Source of the DNA: Timema cristinae
Taxonomy: Eukaryota; Arthropoda; Insecta; Phasmatodea; Timematidae
Direction: 5' to 3'
DNA length: 64,000 bases
Assembly: GCA_039000515.1 (NCBI GenBank)
Contig: JBCFYV010009882.1
Span: 107,092,821-107,156,820 of the forward strand
In this document: positions 35,600 to 46,859 of the stretch, piece by piece
How the letters are laid out: every line of letters starts with the position of its first letter
How positions within the stretch are numbered: the stretch's first letter is position 1
Program-made: the position numbers and the translations under genes
Notes under the pieces: generated by a model
Told to the model about the DNA's origin: nothing
What the model saw: the letters and a program-made list of their open reading frames with translations, nothing else
The model's database searches: none

Positions 35600-36549
35600 T
35601 TATTAGTAAAAATTTCTAGACAGTAAGATTTTCACCAAGAATTTAGAACAAATCTTTTTCCAAAATTCACGAGCGAGGTTTAAGTTTGTAAAGCTTGAAG
35701 CTGTTGAGTTTTCACAAATCGTGCACTAGTTTCAATTCCTGACATAAAGTAATTTTGACAGTAATTACCCAGTAAACTAAATTGGCAGAGGCGGGGGAGC
35801 ACTTGTTTGAACTTGGCCAACATTTAATGGAGTTTGTACATTTTCAGGTGGAAGAGTGTTTACATTCAATTTGATACCTGTTTGAATAAAAATGTTAAAA
35901 GTTACAAACAAACTCAAAGATAAATAGTAGGCCTATTATCTAACTGAGAGCCTAAAGGGTAGGTAATTTTTACTGTCCATTTATTAGGTATATTGAGAGG
36001 AGAGGGGGAAATCCCTCCCTGTGCACTCAGTCGGGCCCCGAGCTTCCCACCAACGATCACTCCACACAATTAGAAAGGGTATAGGCCAAACAGTTTTCAT
36101 ACACAATGTCGTTTTGTACCCGATGTCGTGATAAATACTCTATTGTTTCCACATAACCCTATTTTTGTTAATATTTTTTATTATATGTTTTGAGTGGTTG
36201 AATGTAAAAGTTCCAGATAGCCAGGAAAGCCGAAAATTACCTCTTTAATGCTGTTCAAAATGAGTATCTGTAGAGAATTTTACATGCTGAATAATACTTT
36301 ACACCTGTATCTGCTTTTCGGAAGAAATTACTACGCCTACATACTTATTTGTGAGAATTTGAAATATTTCATAAATATTCTTTACCATTTTGTTCGAAGT
36401 AGGTATCTGAGGAGAATTTTAAATAATAAATAAGGATGTAGGGCCTTATGTTGATTTTTTTGATGCGTGATTTTCGAAAATTTGATTTATTTTAAATGAA
36501 TACAAAAATGTTGTTCAAAATTAATATCTTAAGAGGGATTTATAAATTT
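35600..36549. other. ATP7 intron sequence, nothing recognised
   Basis: AT-rich; no coding or terminal-repeat signal was found. The right end of the Harbinger element was not located here. Confidence 0.35.
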
Positions 36550-36556
36550 AACAAAA

Positions 36557-36562
<6 letters not shown>

Positions 36563-36591
<29 letters not shown>

Positions 36592-36723
36592 GCACCGCGT
36601 CTTACTACCCGTTCGGGTTATACGCACTTACGCTAATGTGTAATGGTAGGGTGATTGTGAGATGAAATGAAGGACCTACAGTTTAACGTGGAATCCGAAC
36701 CACGGTGGTGACCTGGCATTCCC
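36563..36723 (-). mobile_element. SINE-A copy, 5'-truncated, with TSD
   Basis: The minus strand runs from ATGCCAGGTCACCACCGTGG to the shared tail and an ATT-tract tail. A 13-bp duplication AACAAAATATTAT is found at 36550-36562 and 36724-36736. Confidence 0.92.
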
Positions 36724-37099
36724 AACAAAATATTATATTTGTGTTTCTCAGGAAAACTTATTTAAAGATAGTTTGATGAAAACGTATTTTTGAAAATTTG
36801 GTTACAAAGTAGAATATACTTTGAGTATTCTATGCACCAAGATCTGTGGGCGTTAAAAAATAAAACAATATCTTTTTTGGTGCACCTTATAACCACAAGG
36901 CTACTCGCATTTTTACAACACATGGAGAAGGGATGAGAAAGACAAAATGTTTTAAAACTGCACTCATGTTTACGTGGAGGGAGGGTTTGTAATCATTTAG
37001 TAGTTTGTGCCCCATCAAACCAGTCTATTGTCTTCTTAGAGCCCGCGACAGTCGATGTTGACGTTTTTGGGCACTACAATAAGTTTGTGTAAATAACGC

Positions 37100-37150
37100 T
37101 GGGTCGTAGCCAGGAAATTTTTTCGGTGGGGGGGGGATTTGAAGTCAAAT
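37100..37150 (+). mobile_element. possible hAT-like terminus
   Basis: CTGGGTCGTAGCCAGGAAAT followed by a G run has the form of the GTAGCCAG-type ends of several insect hAT elements. It lies 360 bp beyond the C-terminal end of the hAT transposase relic at 37507-38890 and could be that element's end. No matching opposite end was found on the other side. Confidence 0.4.
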
Positions 37151-37506
37151 TTCGGCAAATAGATATTAACCTCTAGGGTTTGATTTTACATAAGAAATAA
37201 TTTTTTTTTTAAATATGTTTTATTTCTTGTGGCAGATTTAAACATATTTTCTACATTTTACTTTCTTTTCTTGAAATTGTTAGTTATTTTTAATAAAACA
37301 AATTGATATTTTATTTAAATGATTTAACCAAACATTCTATGAAATTTGTCAAACTGTATCATAATGTAAAAAAAATCACCAAAAATAGGCCTAAAAATAT
37401 ATACTATGCAATTTCGTTAAAATCACCGAATTTATTAAAAATATTCGTTTTAAATATTTACACGTCATATAATAAACTGTTATTGTCCTACCTTGAGTTT
37501 GCATTA

Positions 37507-38890
37507 TTATACAATCCCTAATCTTCGTGTTTTTTTATTTTGTTTAAAACTTCTTCGGAATAAACCATTAAGTCTATTCTGTGAAGTGGTGTTTCGTGGG
37601 TAATTCTTCAGCCGCCTCAATGAGGAGGACCTTTCTTTGGTGGCAGTTGTTATTGGTAATGTCGCTGCTAATTTAATAAAGTTGTGTACAGTCGGAAATA
37701 TATTTTTTTCACATTCATTTAGGGCACTTACGAAGTCACAGGGATAGTCGGATCTTTTTATACATCTTCTTTTCCACACATGAACTTTTCCAATGAACTT
37801 TGGAGTTATAGAAGAGTCATCATTGGACCACTGATCTGATAAAGTTTCACAGCATATTTTTATTTTGCTGTCAGTCAGATTTGCACATTTTTCTGGGAGT
37901 AAAAAAGAAAGCATTTCCAAAACATGTTTGCAGTTTAGAAATCTGTCATTCATTTCTTGAATAAAAAAGTCAAGCAATGCTCTATAAAGGGATACGGGAT
38001 TATTGATGCTTGAAGTGCAATCAGACCTAGTAGGTTGTCTACCACAAAGTCGAGGTATCTGAATTGTAGCTCCTAGACTATCAGCAATTTGCTGGACCTC
38101 ACGGTAAATGGCCTTAAACGAGGTTTCCAAATCTTCTTTTAAACCAAAATTTCTATTATTTCTGTATCCCTAACACAAAGAGAAAATTGCTCAGCACCAG
38201 AAATATCTGTAGTTTCATCCGCCAATATGCGAAAACATTCAGATGCATTGATTTTATTTACAATACTAGATACAATTATGTTACCACATGCTACAATTAT
38301 TTCATTTTGAATATGTGGAGTAGTATACGATGAGTTATTCCCGCAATTTTCTAAACGGTTCTTTAGAGTTTCATCGCCACTTTCATTTCTATATTGTAAA
38401 AGGGCTCTAAAGTTTCCTTCATTTTTCCCTAAGAAGGGAGCGTCTTCCGTTGTTACTGGTCCGGAATCAGAGCAATTTCTTGTCGGCCACAAAAAATTAC
38501 TGTCTTACTACCGGCAACATATTTTTTCCTATTTTCCAAAATATTGCTGAAATGTTCAGAGAGGAAATGAAATATTTTTGGTGGTAGGCACTTGCTTCGT
38601 GCCTTCTAAAATCGTCTTTGCCGTATTTCCATTGTTTAAAAGGGACGTTAACAACTTAACATGATTTCCCTTGCCTACCTCAGAATCTTTAGTGAAAATA
38701 ATGCTATATTTACAAAAATGGCCCTTCTTTTAATTCCGAATTGGAAGGCCACTGAAATTCCGACAGACATTTTTTCTGAAATATTATGTTTCGTTGTCAG
38801 AGTGGAAACTTGTATAGATCATTAGGAACCCAGGCATTTTGAAGAAAATTATACTTTTCTACACGTGTACACGATTTCCCACCAATAGTC
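37507..38890 (-). pseudogene. hAT transposase relic (TTF finger/DUF4371/dimerisation)
   Basis: Read from 38890 downward, broken frames give a TTF-type zinc finger region (FTKDSEVGKGNHVKLL, DDFRRHEASAYHQK), then the DUF4371-type part in an open frame at 38492-38139 (FLGKNEGNFRALLQYRNESG, YTTPHIQNEII, ILADETTDISGAEQFSLCVR), then after a large internal deletion PRLCGRQPTRSD and the C-terminal hAT dimerisation segment (LPITTATKERSSSLRRLKN, RNTTSQNRLNGL) to 37507. The catalytic middle, roughly 300 residues in intact relatives, is missing. Two long frames (117 and 207 codons) survive, so decay is fairly recent. Inside the ATP7 intron, same strand as ATP7. Confidence 0.85.
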
Positions 38891-39344
38891 CAATACCAAG
38901 AAGGTTTGGAGTTGCTGAGGTGGGATAGGCCTACTTACGATTATCAGGCTCCAGAAGAGGGCAACATAAGTGGAGTAAGCTCATTACTTGAGCACGCTAA
39001 TGATTCTACCACTGAACTTTCACAAATGGCGACATTTGCAGGCTTATTCCCACCGTCTTCTGCCACGTCTGAACTCGACTCACTAACATTCTTACTTTGT
39101 TTAATAAAAAAGGTTAAAAGGTCCCTTTTGTCTTTTACTCATCTTTTTCCACCACACACAACAGTCCACAATAGAATCCCAGCCCACTCCAGTGAACACC
39201 AATCCAACGCCAAAGTTCAGCACAAACTACCCTAACTGCTGGAATGTGCCTCCACCCTACTGTAACAAACGGGGGAGGGGGATGAGGGGTTTATGTCCTG
39301 TTACCTAGGCGCAACATTCCCCTCTTCCACCCGCTTGTTGGCGT

Positions 39345-39832
39345 TACACCATCCACCGCCGCAACGTAGCAACTTGACTCGAGAAAAAATCACATATCCG
39401 TTTCATTGGAGGCTCTTAGTACAAACCTCCACTGATCTGTGACAGAGTCACTTCCAAACCAACTCTCGTACAACTTTATACTGGTTTGTCCGTGCGTCTC
39501 TACTTTTCCGCAAACATTTCCATGGCTTTTCGGTAGTTTGTGTCCTTTTTCTCTACATGAGGTCCAACTTTTTCCACAAGCTCCATAAAAAGTAGTCTGG
39601 ACATTCTGTAAAATGTTTTAAATTTACTGTCGTCCTTTTCAAGCCTTTTCGCTGCTATGAACACTCGTCTAGTTTGGTTTTTACTAATAAATGGATGAAT
39701 CCACCATTTTTTTCTTCTTTTTTCCACTTTTTTCGTATACCAGTATGCGACCACATCATCATCATCATCTGAGCTGCTCGACATCTTGTGTTAAACTGAT
39801 CTTAACCGGTTGCGGCGGTGGACGAAGGGTCT
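39345..39832 (-). mobile_element. deleted PIF/Harbinger element with N-terminal transposase
   Basis: An intact 95-codon frame (39784-39500) starts MSSSSDDDDDVVAYWYTKK and continues KKWWIHPFISKNQ, then DDSKFKTFYRMSRLLFMELV and KKDTNYRKAMEMF, the N-terminal region of Harbinger transposases. It stops before the DDE core. CCACCGCCGCAAC occurs as inverted ends at about 39353 and 39803, with TTA outside on the left and TAA on the right, consistent with the 3-bp duplication of this superfamily. The element is thus a short internally deleted derivative (about 490 bp). Confidence 0.65.
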
Positions 39833-40070
39833 AAGGCGCTTAACACACGAGTGACGATACTAGCGTGTAAGTCGGAAATTATATTAGATTTACATTAGCT
39901 CCCGACTGAGGGTTTTCACATAATTTATTCATAATTTCATACGTTTATTAAAGGGGGAGTATATCCCGATATCCCCAGCCTCGCGCTTGCCCACTAAGCT
40001 AGCCATGTATTTACACTAAGGTCTAGACTATTAGTTTTATACAGTGAGTCTTGTCTAAGAATGTATTGGG

Positions 40071-40332
40071 CAAGGCCGTAGCCAGCCAATCATTTCAGGG
40101 GGAGTTTGGTGGGCACATCCCCCAATTACCGGAAGCTAGAAAAAATTAGAAATATGAAATACCTCTAGAAGCTCTCTGAAGTGCTTTTTATGTTAACACA
40201 GCCCCATAATTTGTACTTGTATCTTAATTTTAATATTGTTTGAACCATAAATAAAGCCATATATTTTTTTATAAGATTTCGGGGGGAGGGGGGGTTGAAC
40301 CCCCAAACACACCACCCCTGACTACGACCTTG
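40071..40332. mobile_element. MITE with CAAGGYCGTAG ends, short copy
   Basis: The ends are CAAGGCCGTAGCCAG and, reading in from the right, CAAGGTCGTAGTCAGGGG. The 262-bp interior matches, in reverse orientation, the element at 43297-44075, including phrases such as TACCTCTAGAAGCTCTCTGA. It holds a single copy of the internal unit that is amplified in the other element. End form suggests the hAT superfamily. No clear target duplication. Confidence 0.75.
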
Positions 40333-40723
40333 ATTGGTGGAGGGGGGAAGAGAGAATTCTGGGTGGACGAGTAACCGGGGTCGGAAGACTTTTTCGTCTT
40401 CTTCCTCTTCCCTTGGATTGGGTCATTAGCTTCGGTCGGAGGTACAAGAATATAGAAAGGAAATAAAGGCACCCGGGCAAGGGCCCCACCTTTATGGTAG
40501 GATCAAGTGCAACCTGCCAAGGGCGCTACCTTTGAATGTATGAATTAATGAAAGAATGAATAAATCAGAACTTAGGCAAGATAGCTTTAATATCTGATTG
40601 AGTGGCCAATCTGTTGGTCTGTTTTTACAAATGTTCAAAAATCGTTATACATAAAATGAAATTGTATCTGTCTGGCAGGGGCCCCAAAACGATTGAACAT
40701 AAAATCACTAAATACATTTAAAT

Positions 40724-41414
40724 TAAGGAAGGGTCGATTCTTTTCGCGATACCGCGATACCATCGATCTTGGGGGTACCAAGTATCAAGTGGGTAGTTAA
40801 AAATAGTATTGAGTATCGAAAAAATTGAAATATCTTGAAAAATCCTTGCAAAAATATAATAAATCGCAATGAAATCTATTAAAAATATATTTGCTAGCCC
40901 ACGGCAATAGAATATAGGGATTGTAGTGTTGCCACACTTAATTGGTATGCTACAATATGATAAAAAAGCTTGGTGATAATCCATCAAAAAGTGCGGCTGC
41001 AGCGGTGGTATAGAATCGGCGTAGTACCACTACTCGGCTGCCTAGTACCATAGGCCTGCATCATGTGTCATGTCATGAAGCAGTTCTTTATACTTGGTTC
41101 TCCACACCCACGTGAATAGCGACAGTAGCAGTCAATAATAGCATGTTAAAGTGAAGGTGTCAAATAAAAAAGAATGAACCTACGCCGATTTCACGGAGTT
41201 TTGAATTAATAAGACGGCTCATTTTCTATGGTCGCGGCCACTCATTGATTAATTTATTTATTTTTGGCGTCGAGAACAGTTAGCAATAATTAATGTCAGT
41301 GTGGTTAATCCTAACTAAAGGGTTGGTATTGACTTTAGTATCGGTATTGAGTATTGTGAGAAAATAATGGTATCGGTACCGAGCATAAAAAAAATTGTTA
41401 TCGACCCATCTCTA
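40724..41414 (+). mobile_element. 691-bp hAT-like MITE, copy 1
   Basis: It is about 95% identical, over its whole length and in the same orientation, to 52443-53136. The ends are TAAGGAAGGGTCGAT and, from the right, TAGAGATGGGTCGATAAC. Flanks ATTTAAAT and ATCTAGAT match at 6 of 8 positions, a decayed 8-bp duplication. Sequences near both ends are rich in GGTATCG/CGATACC repeats. The shared 89-codon minus frame is not coding. Confidence 0.85.
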
Positions 41415-41737
41415 ATCTAGATTTTTACACTCTACTTACAGACTAACAAATAATGACGTAACGAGGAATCATATATACAGTTATAAATTATGAGTGATAA
41501 AATTAAAGTAATATTTACACAATCACCACACAGATGCATAAATCTGACCCAACCCCTATGGGCGCTGTCTGTAGTTTAGGTCTAAGCTAGGTCTCCTGTG
41601 GGGATGGGTCTCGGTGGCTCACTCAGTAGTTGAGCTGTGACAAACAATCAACCCGGTGGGGCTGACTGAGCAACGCTTCTGGTCGCTGGGTTCGGGTGAC
41701 TGTATTGGGAGTGTCTGCTTGGGAGGGGATCTCTTCC

Positions 41738-42007
41738 TCATTGTCGGACTTGAAGCTGGTCTAGATGCACCTTTATTTCACCCGACTCTGGGTGCGAGAT
41801 GTCCTGGATCCAGTACAGGTGTTGCCCACATGCTCGAAGGATCTGGTATGGGCCGATCCATTTGGACAGAACCCGACGTGTACCCCAGTTACTGCGTTTG
41901 ACAAGGGGTGGTTTCTCAGTAGGACCACAGTCCCTAGGGTTAGTGGCGTTCCCGTCTTTGTCCTGCGCCACTGGTGTTACATTATTACAACTCTTATCAT
42001 CTTTCAT
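41738..42007 (-). pseudogene. LTR-retrotransposon integrase C-terminal relic
   Basis: The minus frame reads VLSKWIGPYQILRACGQHLY then WIQDISHPESGEIKVHLDQL, the form of the integrase C-terminal small barrel (W-x-GPY/F ... VH.DQL) of Ty3/Gypsy-type or related pol proteins. Nothing else of pol is visible; the frame ends at a stop right after QVRQ. A short dead fragment; assignment rests on this motif alone. Confidence 0.5.
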
Positions 42008-42483
42008 TTGATTAAGTAGACTACTTTAAACAAAAAATTACGTTTTTTTTCACACTTCAACATTTTCAAATTTGGCATACATTTTTAAATTTGTTACTTG
42101 GTGTTCGATTTGCATGAAATTCCATATAACCAAGTTTAGAATGCTGGTTTCTAATTTGTCATCAGTTATTGCATAAAATGTTAGGGGAAGCCCCTTCACC
42201 CTCACACACTAAATTACAATATGTTTTGAATAGTTTATTGACGTACCAGTATTAATATTTTAGGGCAACTTCCATGGGGTTATGAGGCAGGACATTGGTA
42301 GAAAGGTATCAAAACACTGTTGAAATATCGATAAATTCAATTGTTATATTGCTTTTTTTACATCTGAAAAGGTTTTAAATAAAAATGGCCAAATTGCTAA
42401 TTTTTTGATAAAATTATGAACACGTTCTACATCTCCGGGAGCTTACTAGTTAAATATTGTTTCCAAGTGTGCTATGATAAATC

Positions 42484-43114
42484 AGCGGTTTCCAGCCTGT
42501 GGGTCCCAGCGTGTTTTGGGTGGGGTTACAATATAGAGGTTTAACTTACTTTTTCAAGGATTTTAATGATTATAAGAAGATTTGAAATTTTAATAGAAAC
42601 GTAAGTTATTAAAGTGCTAAAAACGACCTAGTTACTGCTTAGGTTCCTTTTGGCTATTTCATTCTGATGGCTTCTTGCTGACTTGTTTACTGTGGTAGCC
42701 TTTTAATCCTAATAGCATAATATAAAATCATCCCCCAATCCCGGGCTTGTTGATTCTCTTTTATTACAAATTAATTACATATAATAATTGCTATAAGCAA
42801 TTATAACAATTAAAACAAGCATTAGTGGACATGCAGGTTTAATGTCACGCTCTTTTGGTTTGGTTTGTTGGTGAAGGTGAAGTAAAGATTTTAATTCTGG
42901 TCAGGGGTGGTCTATCCTAATATCCTTCCAAGCAAATAGAGGTACATTTTCTCTAAATTTTACCTACCCACTTGTGTAGTTAACTGTAGATAGTCCGGGC
43001 TGGTAGTAATACACAGTGAAAAAAACTTGTGAACGCTTTTAATTTATCAAAGGGTCGTGATGGCCACAGAGAGAAAAGTTGTGGTCATAAACTACAAAAT
43101 GTTGGAAACCACTG
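42484..43114. mobile_element. hAT-like MITE with CAGYGGTTTCCARC ends
   Basis: The left end is CAGCGGTTTCCAGCCTGTGG and the right end, read inward, CAGTGGTTTCCAACATTTTG, the classical hAT terminal form. The interior contains an old SINE-B-like segment at about 42860-43020 (TTTTACCTACCCACTTGTGT, then GGCTGGTAGTAATACACAGTG). No convincing 8-bp duplication remains. Confidence 0.7.
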
Positions 43115-43443
43115 TAATAAAGTCAGTTAAATTTTTAGACTAAAATACACAATTGAACAATATCTGCAAATCTAAATAAATACATTTTAGCTCAATTGGA
43201 TATTTAGCTCAGATGCAGGTAAACTGAAATAAATAATAATTCAAGTTGCACCGAAAAAGCCTTGTAGCTTTAAAAATCCAGTATGAACAAATAAATAAGG
43301 CTGTCGACGGGGGAAGCGGGGGAGGGGGGGGGGGCTCAAACCACCCCCAAAATTTTATGAACAAAATGGCTTTAGTTATGGTTCAAAAAATATAAAAATT
43401 AAGTTAAAAGTACAAATTAGAGCGCTGTGTTACCATAAAAATC

Positions 43444-43834
43444 ACTTCAGAGAGCTTCTAGAGGTGTTTAATATCTAGAAATTTTTCTAGCCCTCGGCAG
43501 TTAGGGTGTTTTGTTGCCATAAAAACAGTTCAGATAGTTTCTAGAGGTGTTTGATATCTATAAAGCTTCCTGGCCTTCAGCAGTTAGGGTGTTACGATGC
43601 CATAAAAACACTTCACATAGCTTCTAAAGGTGTATAATATCCAGAAATTTTCCCAGCCTTTGGCAGTTAGGGGGTTATGGTGCCATAAAAAAAAAATTTT
43701 TAGATAGCTTCTAGAGGTGTTTAATATTTAGAATTGTCCAAGCTTTTGGCAGTCAGGGGGTTATGTTACTATAAAAAAGACTTCAGATAGTTTCTAGAGG
43801 TGTTTATCAATTAGAATTATTTATAGCTTCCAGA
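43444..43834 (+). repeat. about 83-bp tandem repeat, roughly 5 units
   Basis: Each unit holds CTTCAGATAGCTTCTAGAGG, TGTTTAATATCTAGAAATT, then GGCAGTTAGGGTGTTA and GCCATAAAAA. Units differ by 10-20%. The homologous MITE at 40071-40332 has only one unit, so the array arose inside the transposon. Confidence 0.9.
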
Positions 43835-44008
43835 CAAGACATCTTGTGAATGTGGGGAATGCCAGGCCTCCACCGTGGTTCGGATTCCACGTTAAACTGT
43901 GGGTCCTCCATTTCATCTCACAATCACCCTACCATTACACATTAGCGTAAGTGCGTATAACTCGAACGGGTAGTAAGACGCGGTGCTAATAATAATAATA
44001 ATAATAAT
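43835..44008 (+). mobile_element. SINE-A copy, 5'-truncated, inside a MITE
   Basis: It begins in the body (CAAGACATCTTGTGAATGTG) and ends with the shared tail and TAA tract. The duplication ATAGCTTCCAGA at 43823-43834 and 44009-44020 lies within the MITE unit, so the SINE landed after the MITE and its tandem expansion existed. Confidence 0.93.
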
Positions 44009-44089
44009 ATAGCTTCCAGAAATTGGGAGATGTGCCCAACAAATCCCCCTGAAATTATTGGCTGGCTACGGCCTTCCAAATAAATAAAT

Positions 44090-45100
44090 AAATATAAAAA
44101 TACAGTTGCCTAAAAGCTCGGTTCAAGGTTTGATTATCAGCCCAAATTAAAACAAAAATAGGGAGGCTCCTCCTGGCCCCCTCCTCCCCGTACACCATGT
44201 TCTCAACATTGCCCTTCTTGTACTCTCCTTTGCTACTTGGGAATTTTTCTAATTTCAAAATGCTTAGAGTTGGGAAAACACTGGTAAACATCCCCCCCCC
44301 CCCCAATATATTTCGTGCAATGCCCTTGAGTGAATGACAGTTTGTGACCATTTAGTAATTGTTTTCATTAATCCCTTTCTTCGAGAGAGTATTTGAAACT
44401 CAAAAGAATTAGACTTTTCTACTCAGTTTAGTGTTTTGAATACATGGATAGTGTGGAATCAAGTGTGGAAAAAGCACACACTTTAAAGAAGGTTCTGGAA
44501 TTTTTTTAAAACTAAAACAGTACACTGTAAACAACAGTTTATAACAGATTTTTTTAAAGATTAATAATAGATTTCAATAACGAGCGATTGTATTTGAACT
44601 CTTATTTTGTTTGTCACTTGTAGCATGTCAATCAGACAGATTGGACAGCTACAATTAAATATCAATATTTAATAATTATAAAAGAAAGAAAAAATATTAA
44701 CAGTAAACTACCTCAAAATTTATTTTCTCTGACTAGATGCAGTCAAATAAAATTACATATGTCCCTAAATTGAAACACGTGGTTGTTCAAAAAATTGTAT
44801 TTTGATAAATACTGTAGCAAATATCACAGAAGAGGATTAATATTATCATATTTATGAATAAAATACTTTAACGCATGCTCTCTGCCACTGGATGATGTCG
44901 GATAAATTTACATACACTTGCCATGCTGTCTTCAAGAAAATATAATAAAGTACATCAATATCACAAATTCTCATTAAAATAATAGCTGAGCCTAAATAAC
45001 ATAATCAAAACGAATATATTTAAATTGAAGATGCTTTAGTATCTACTCACTATTTCAAGATGTTCTTGGATTTATTTGCTACATGGGGAAAAAGAAAAAT
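44090..45100. other. ATP7 intron sequence, nothing recognised
   Basis: AT-rich, with a C run near 44290. No gene or repeat structure is recognised. Confidence 0.35.
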
Positions 45101-45600
45101 TATTCAATTATGGCCGCCACACTTACTATCACAACTACATCTGATGAAGGAAAGAAAAGTGTATCGAAATCGACACACTGACCCACTTCCCGTCAAAGAC
45201 GCCTAGCGGCCGTCCAAGCAACCATGCTTTCCTCCTTCCCCGCAAACAGCTCGTCTTGAGTTATTTCTCTTTCACCTTGCATTCATCCGTCCTTCTCCTT
45301 GTCTATATTCCTGAGTTTATCACCCTTTTAGTTTGTTCTGTTCGTATCAGATTTGGGACTATATATAGGGCCACGCCCGGATTCACATTATACCCGTTCT
45401 ACTACAACCCAGCGTCGAAGGAGGAACTGCTGCCCCGTCACGTAACGAAGAACAGCGCCGACTATGAAGTACGGGTCGTCAGATCCAACCGCTACCCTGA
45501 CCAGGACGTCGAGCCAGGAATATTTAAGTATCATGAACTTACGTTGACAAGTCCTTATGACTTATGGTTTAGTTTAGTTTAGAATACTAAACAATGTAAA
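45101..45600 (+). other. GC-richer block with 108-codon open frame, unrecognised
   Basis: A plus-strand frame (45256-45582) reads through YNPASKEELLPRHVTKNSAD and DYEVRVVRSNRYPDQDVEPG; a TATATATAGGG lies at 45360. Composition in the second half looks protein-like, but I recognise no family. The preceding CTGATGAAGG...TCGAAATCGA phrase is reminiscent of repeat-element leaders. It may be part of a retroelement terminal region. Confidence 0.3.
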
Positions 45601-46669
45601 GTTTTTTATATATATTTTCTGTCGAAGCATATTTTTGTTTTCATATCTAATGGATAGTTTATTCATTTCAAGCCTTGTTACTACAAGATGGAAGTTTTTC
45701 TGTTAATTGATTAAATATCGTGTCCTGGAGTCAGAAGGGCAAGTCTCCCCTTTTGACTTAGTGTAACAGTTGTAGTTACTATGTCCCTGTGCCCTTATGA
45801 TACAGTCTTTACTTCATCAGCCATGGGCTGAGAAAGTAGTAATGTCTTAGACTTGCAAAACTTCCACAAGTTCCATTAATCTATTTTGAGCCAATGTTTC
45901 TCATGACGCCGTATACGTCGTGTGCATCTGTGTAATTTATGGATGGCTACAACCAAGCTGTCTGTCTTTTTTCCATATCACTGTTGAGCTAATGGAAATT
46001 GATATTTTTGCTTGGCCAAGTACTCACGATTCTCATGCTGTATTAGCTGCGGTGTTCAAACCAGGGAGCTGCACTAGAATCATAGTGGGGTCCACGCAAA
46101 TAATACCCTTTTCTTTGCCTCTTATTTAGCTTCTATTGTTTTTTGGTTGCTCTTGGTGTGATTTCCATTATAATTTAATGTACTATTGAATGCTCTGGCA
46201 GTACCGAAGGGGAAAGAGACCAGCCATAGTACTGTTTTGTTGACACCTGTTTATTAGCCATCGACTGCTGTTATCAACAGAGTTTACTGTTGCTTATCAT
46301 TATCCGAAATGTTTAAAGGATATTATCTTAAGACCCATTCAAGCAGACTGATCATAATTTATATGTGTATCTTGTTTAATACCCTTTGCTAATAATTGTT
46401 TAACTGTTTTCTCCTTTAGAAAACTTCTACCTGTTCAGCCCTTGTAGCTACAGTCAAAACTTCGCATTCCGTAAAGTCAAATTGTTTGCATAAAGCTTCA
46501 AAGTACAACCTATAATATTATTGTAAGCCTTAATATTTGTTAATTCTGTTTTTTTATTTAATAAATCTATCTATTGTTCAACCTTAATTCTTTTCAACTT
46601 ATATTGTGTACCTCTTAGTGCTCAATCTTACACTACTTACAGAAATAATAAAAAATAAAAATAGGTTTA
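45601..46669. other. ATP7 intron sequence, nothing recognised
   Basis: No coding similarity or repeat boundaries are recognised; short open frames only. Confidence 0.35.
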
Positions 46670-46850
46670 AGCACCATGTCTTACTACCTGTTCTGTACTC
46701 ATGTGCTAATGATTTAGGAAGGTTATATTTATAGGAAGGTTACCCACATTTGCACAGAGGGAGAGTGGAATACCTTTTTGGAAAAACCTCGCTCAGTACA
46801 CCCGACCGAGATTTGAACCTGATCTCCTAGTTATTAGCAGTCTAAATTAT
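46670..46850 (-). mobile_element. old SINE-B copy
   Basis: The minus strand carries GATCAGGTTCAAATCTCGGT (B box), GTGTACTGAGCGAGG, CACTCTCCCTCTGTGCAAAT and the tail ACAGGTAGTAAGACATGGTG. The tRNA-like head is incomplete. Divergence from young copies is clear. Confidence 0.75.
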
Positions 46851-46859
46851 ATAATTATT

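Larger units (their letters stand above)
43297..44075. mobile_element. MITE with internal tandem expansion, long copy
   Basis: This is the reverse-orientation relative of 40071-40332: the right end read inward is AAGGCCGTAGCCAGCCAATA and the left end AAGGCTGTCGACGGGGG. Between them the internal unit is repeated about five times, and a SINE-A is inserted near the right end. AAATAAAT occurs next to both ends, but the flank is an AAAT microsatellite, so this is weak support for a target duplication. Confidence 0.75.

Noticed and set aside
42476..43122. 8-bp target duplication for the MITE at 42484-43114
   Set aside because: The flanks GATAAAAT and TAATAAAG do not match in register.
45130..45175. 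CTGATGAAGG...TCGAAATCGA looked like a hammerhead ribozyme core (CUGAUGA...GAAA)
   Set aside because: The bases between the two core motifs cannot form stem II, and no stem III or cleavage-site partner was found. Probably chance or a decayed Penelope-type leader.
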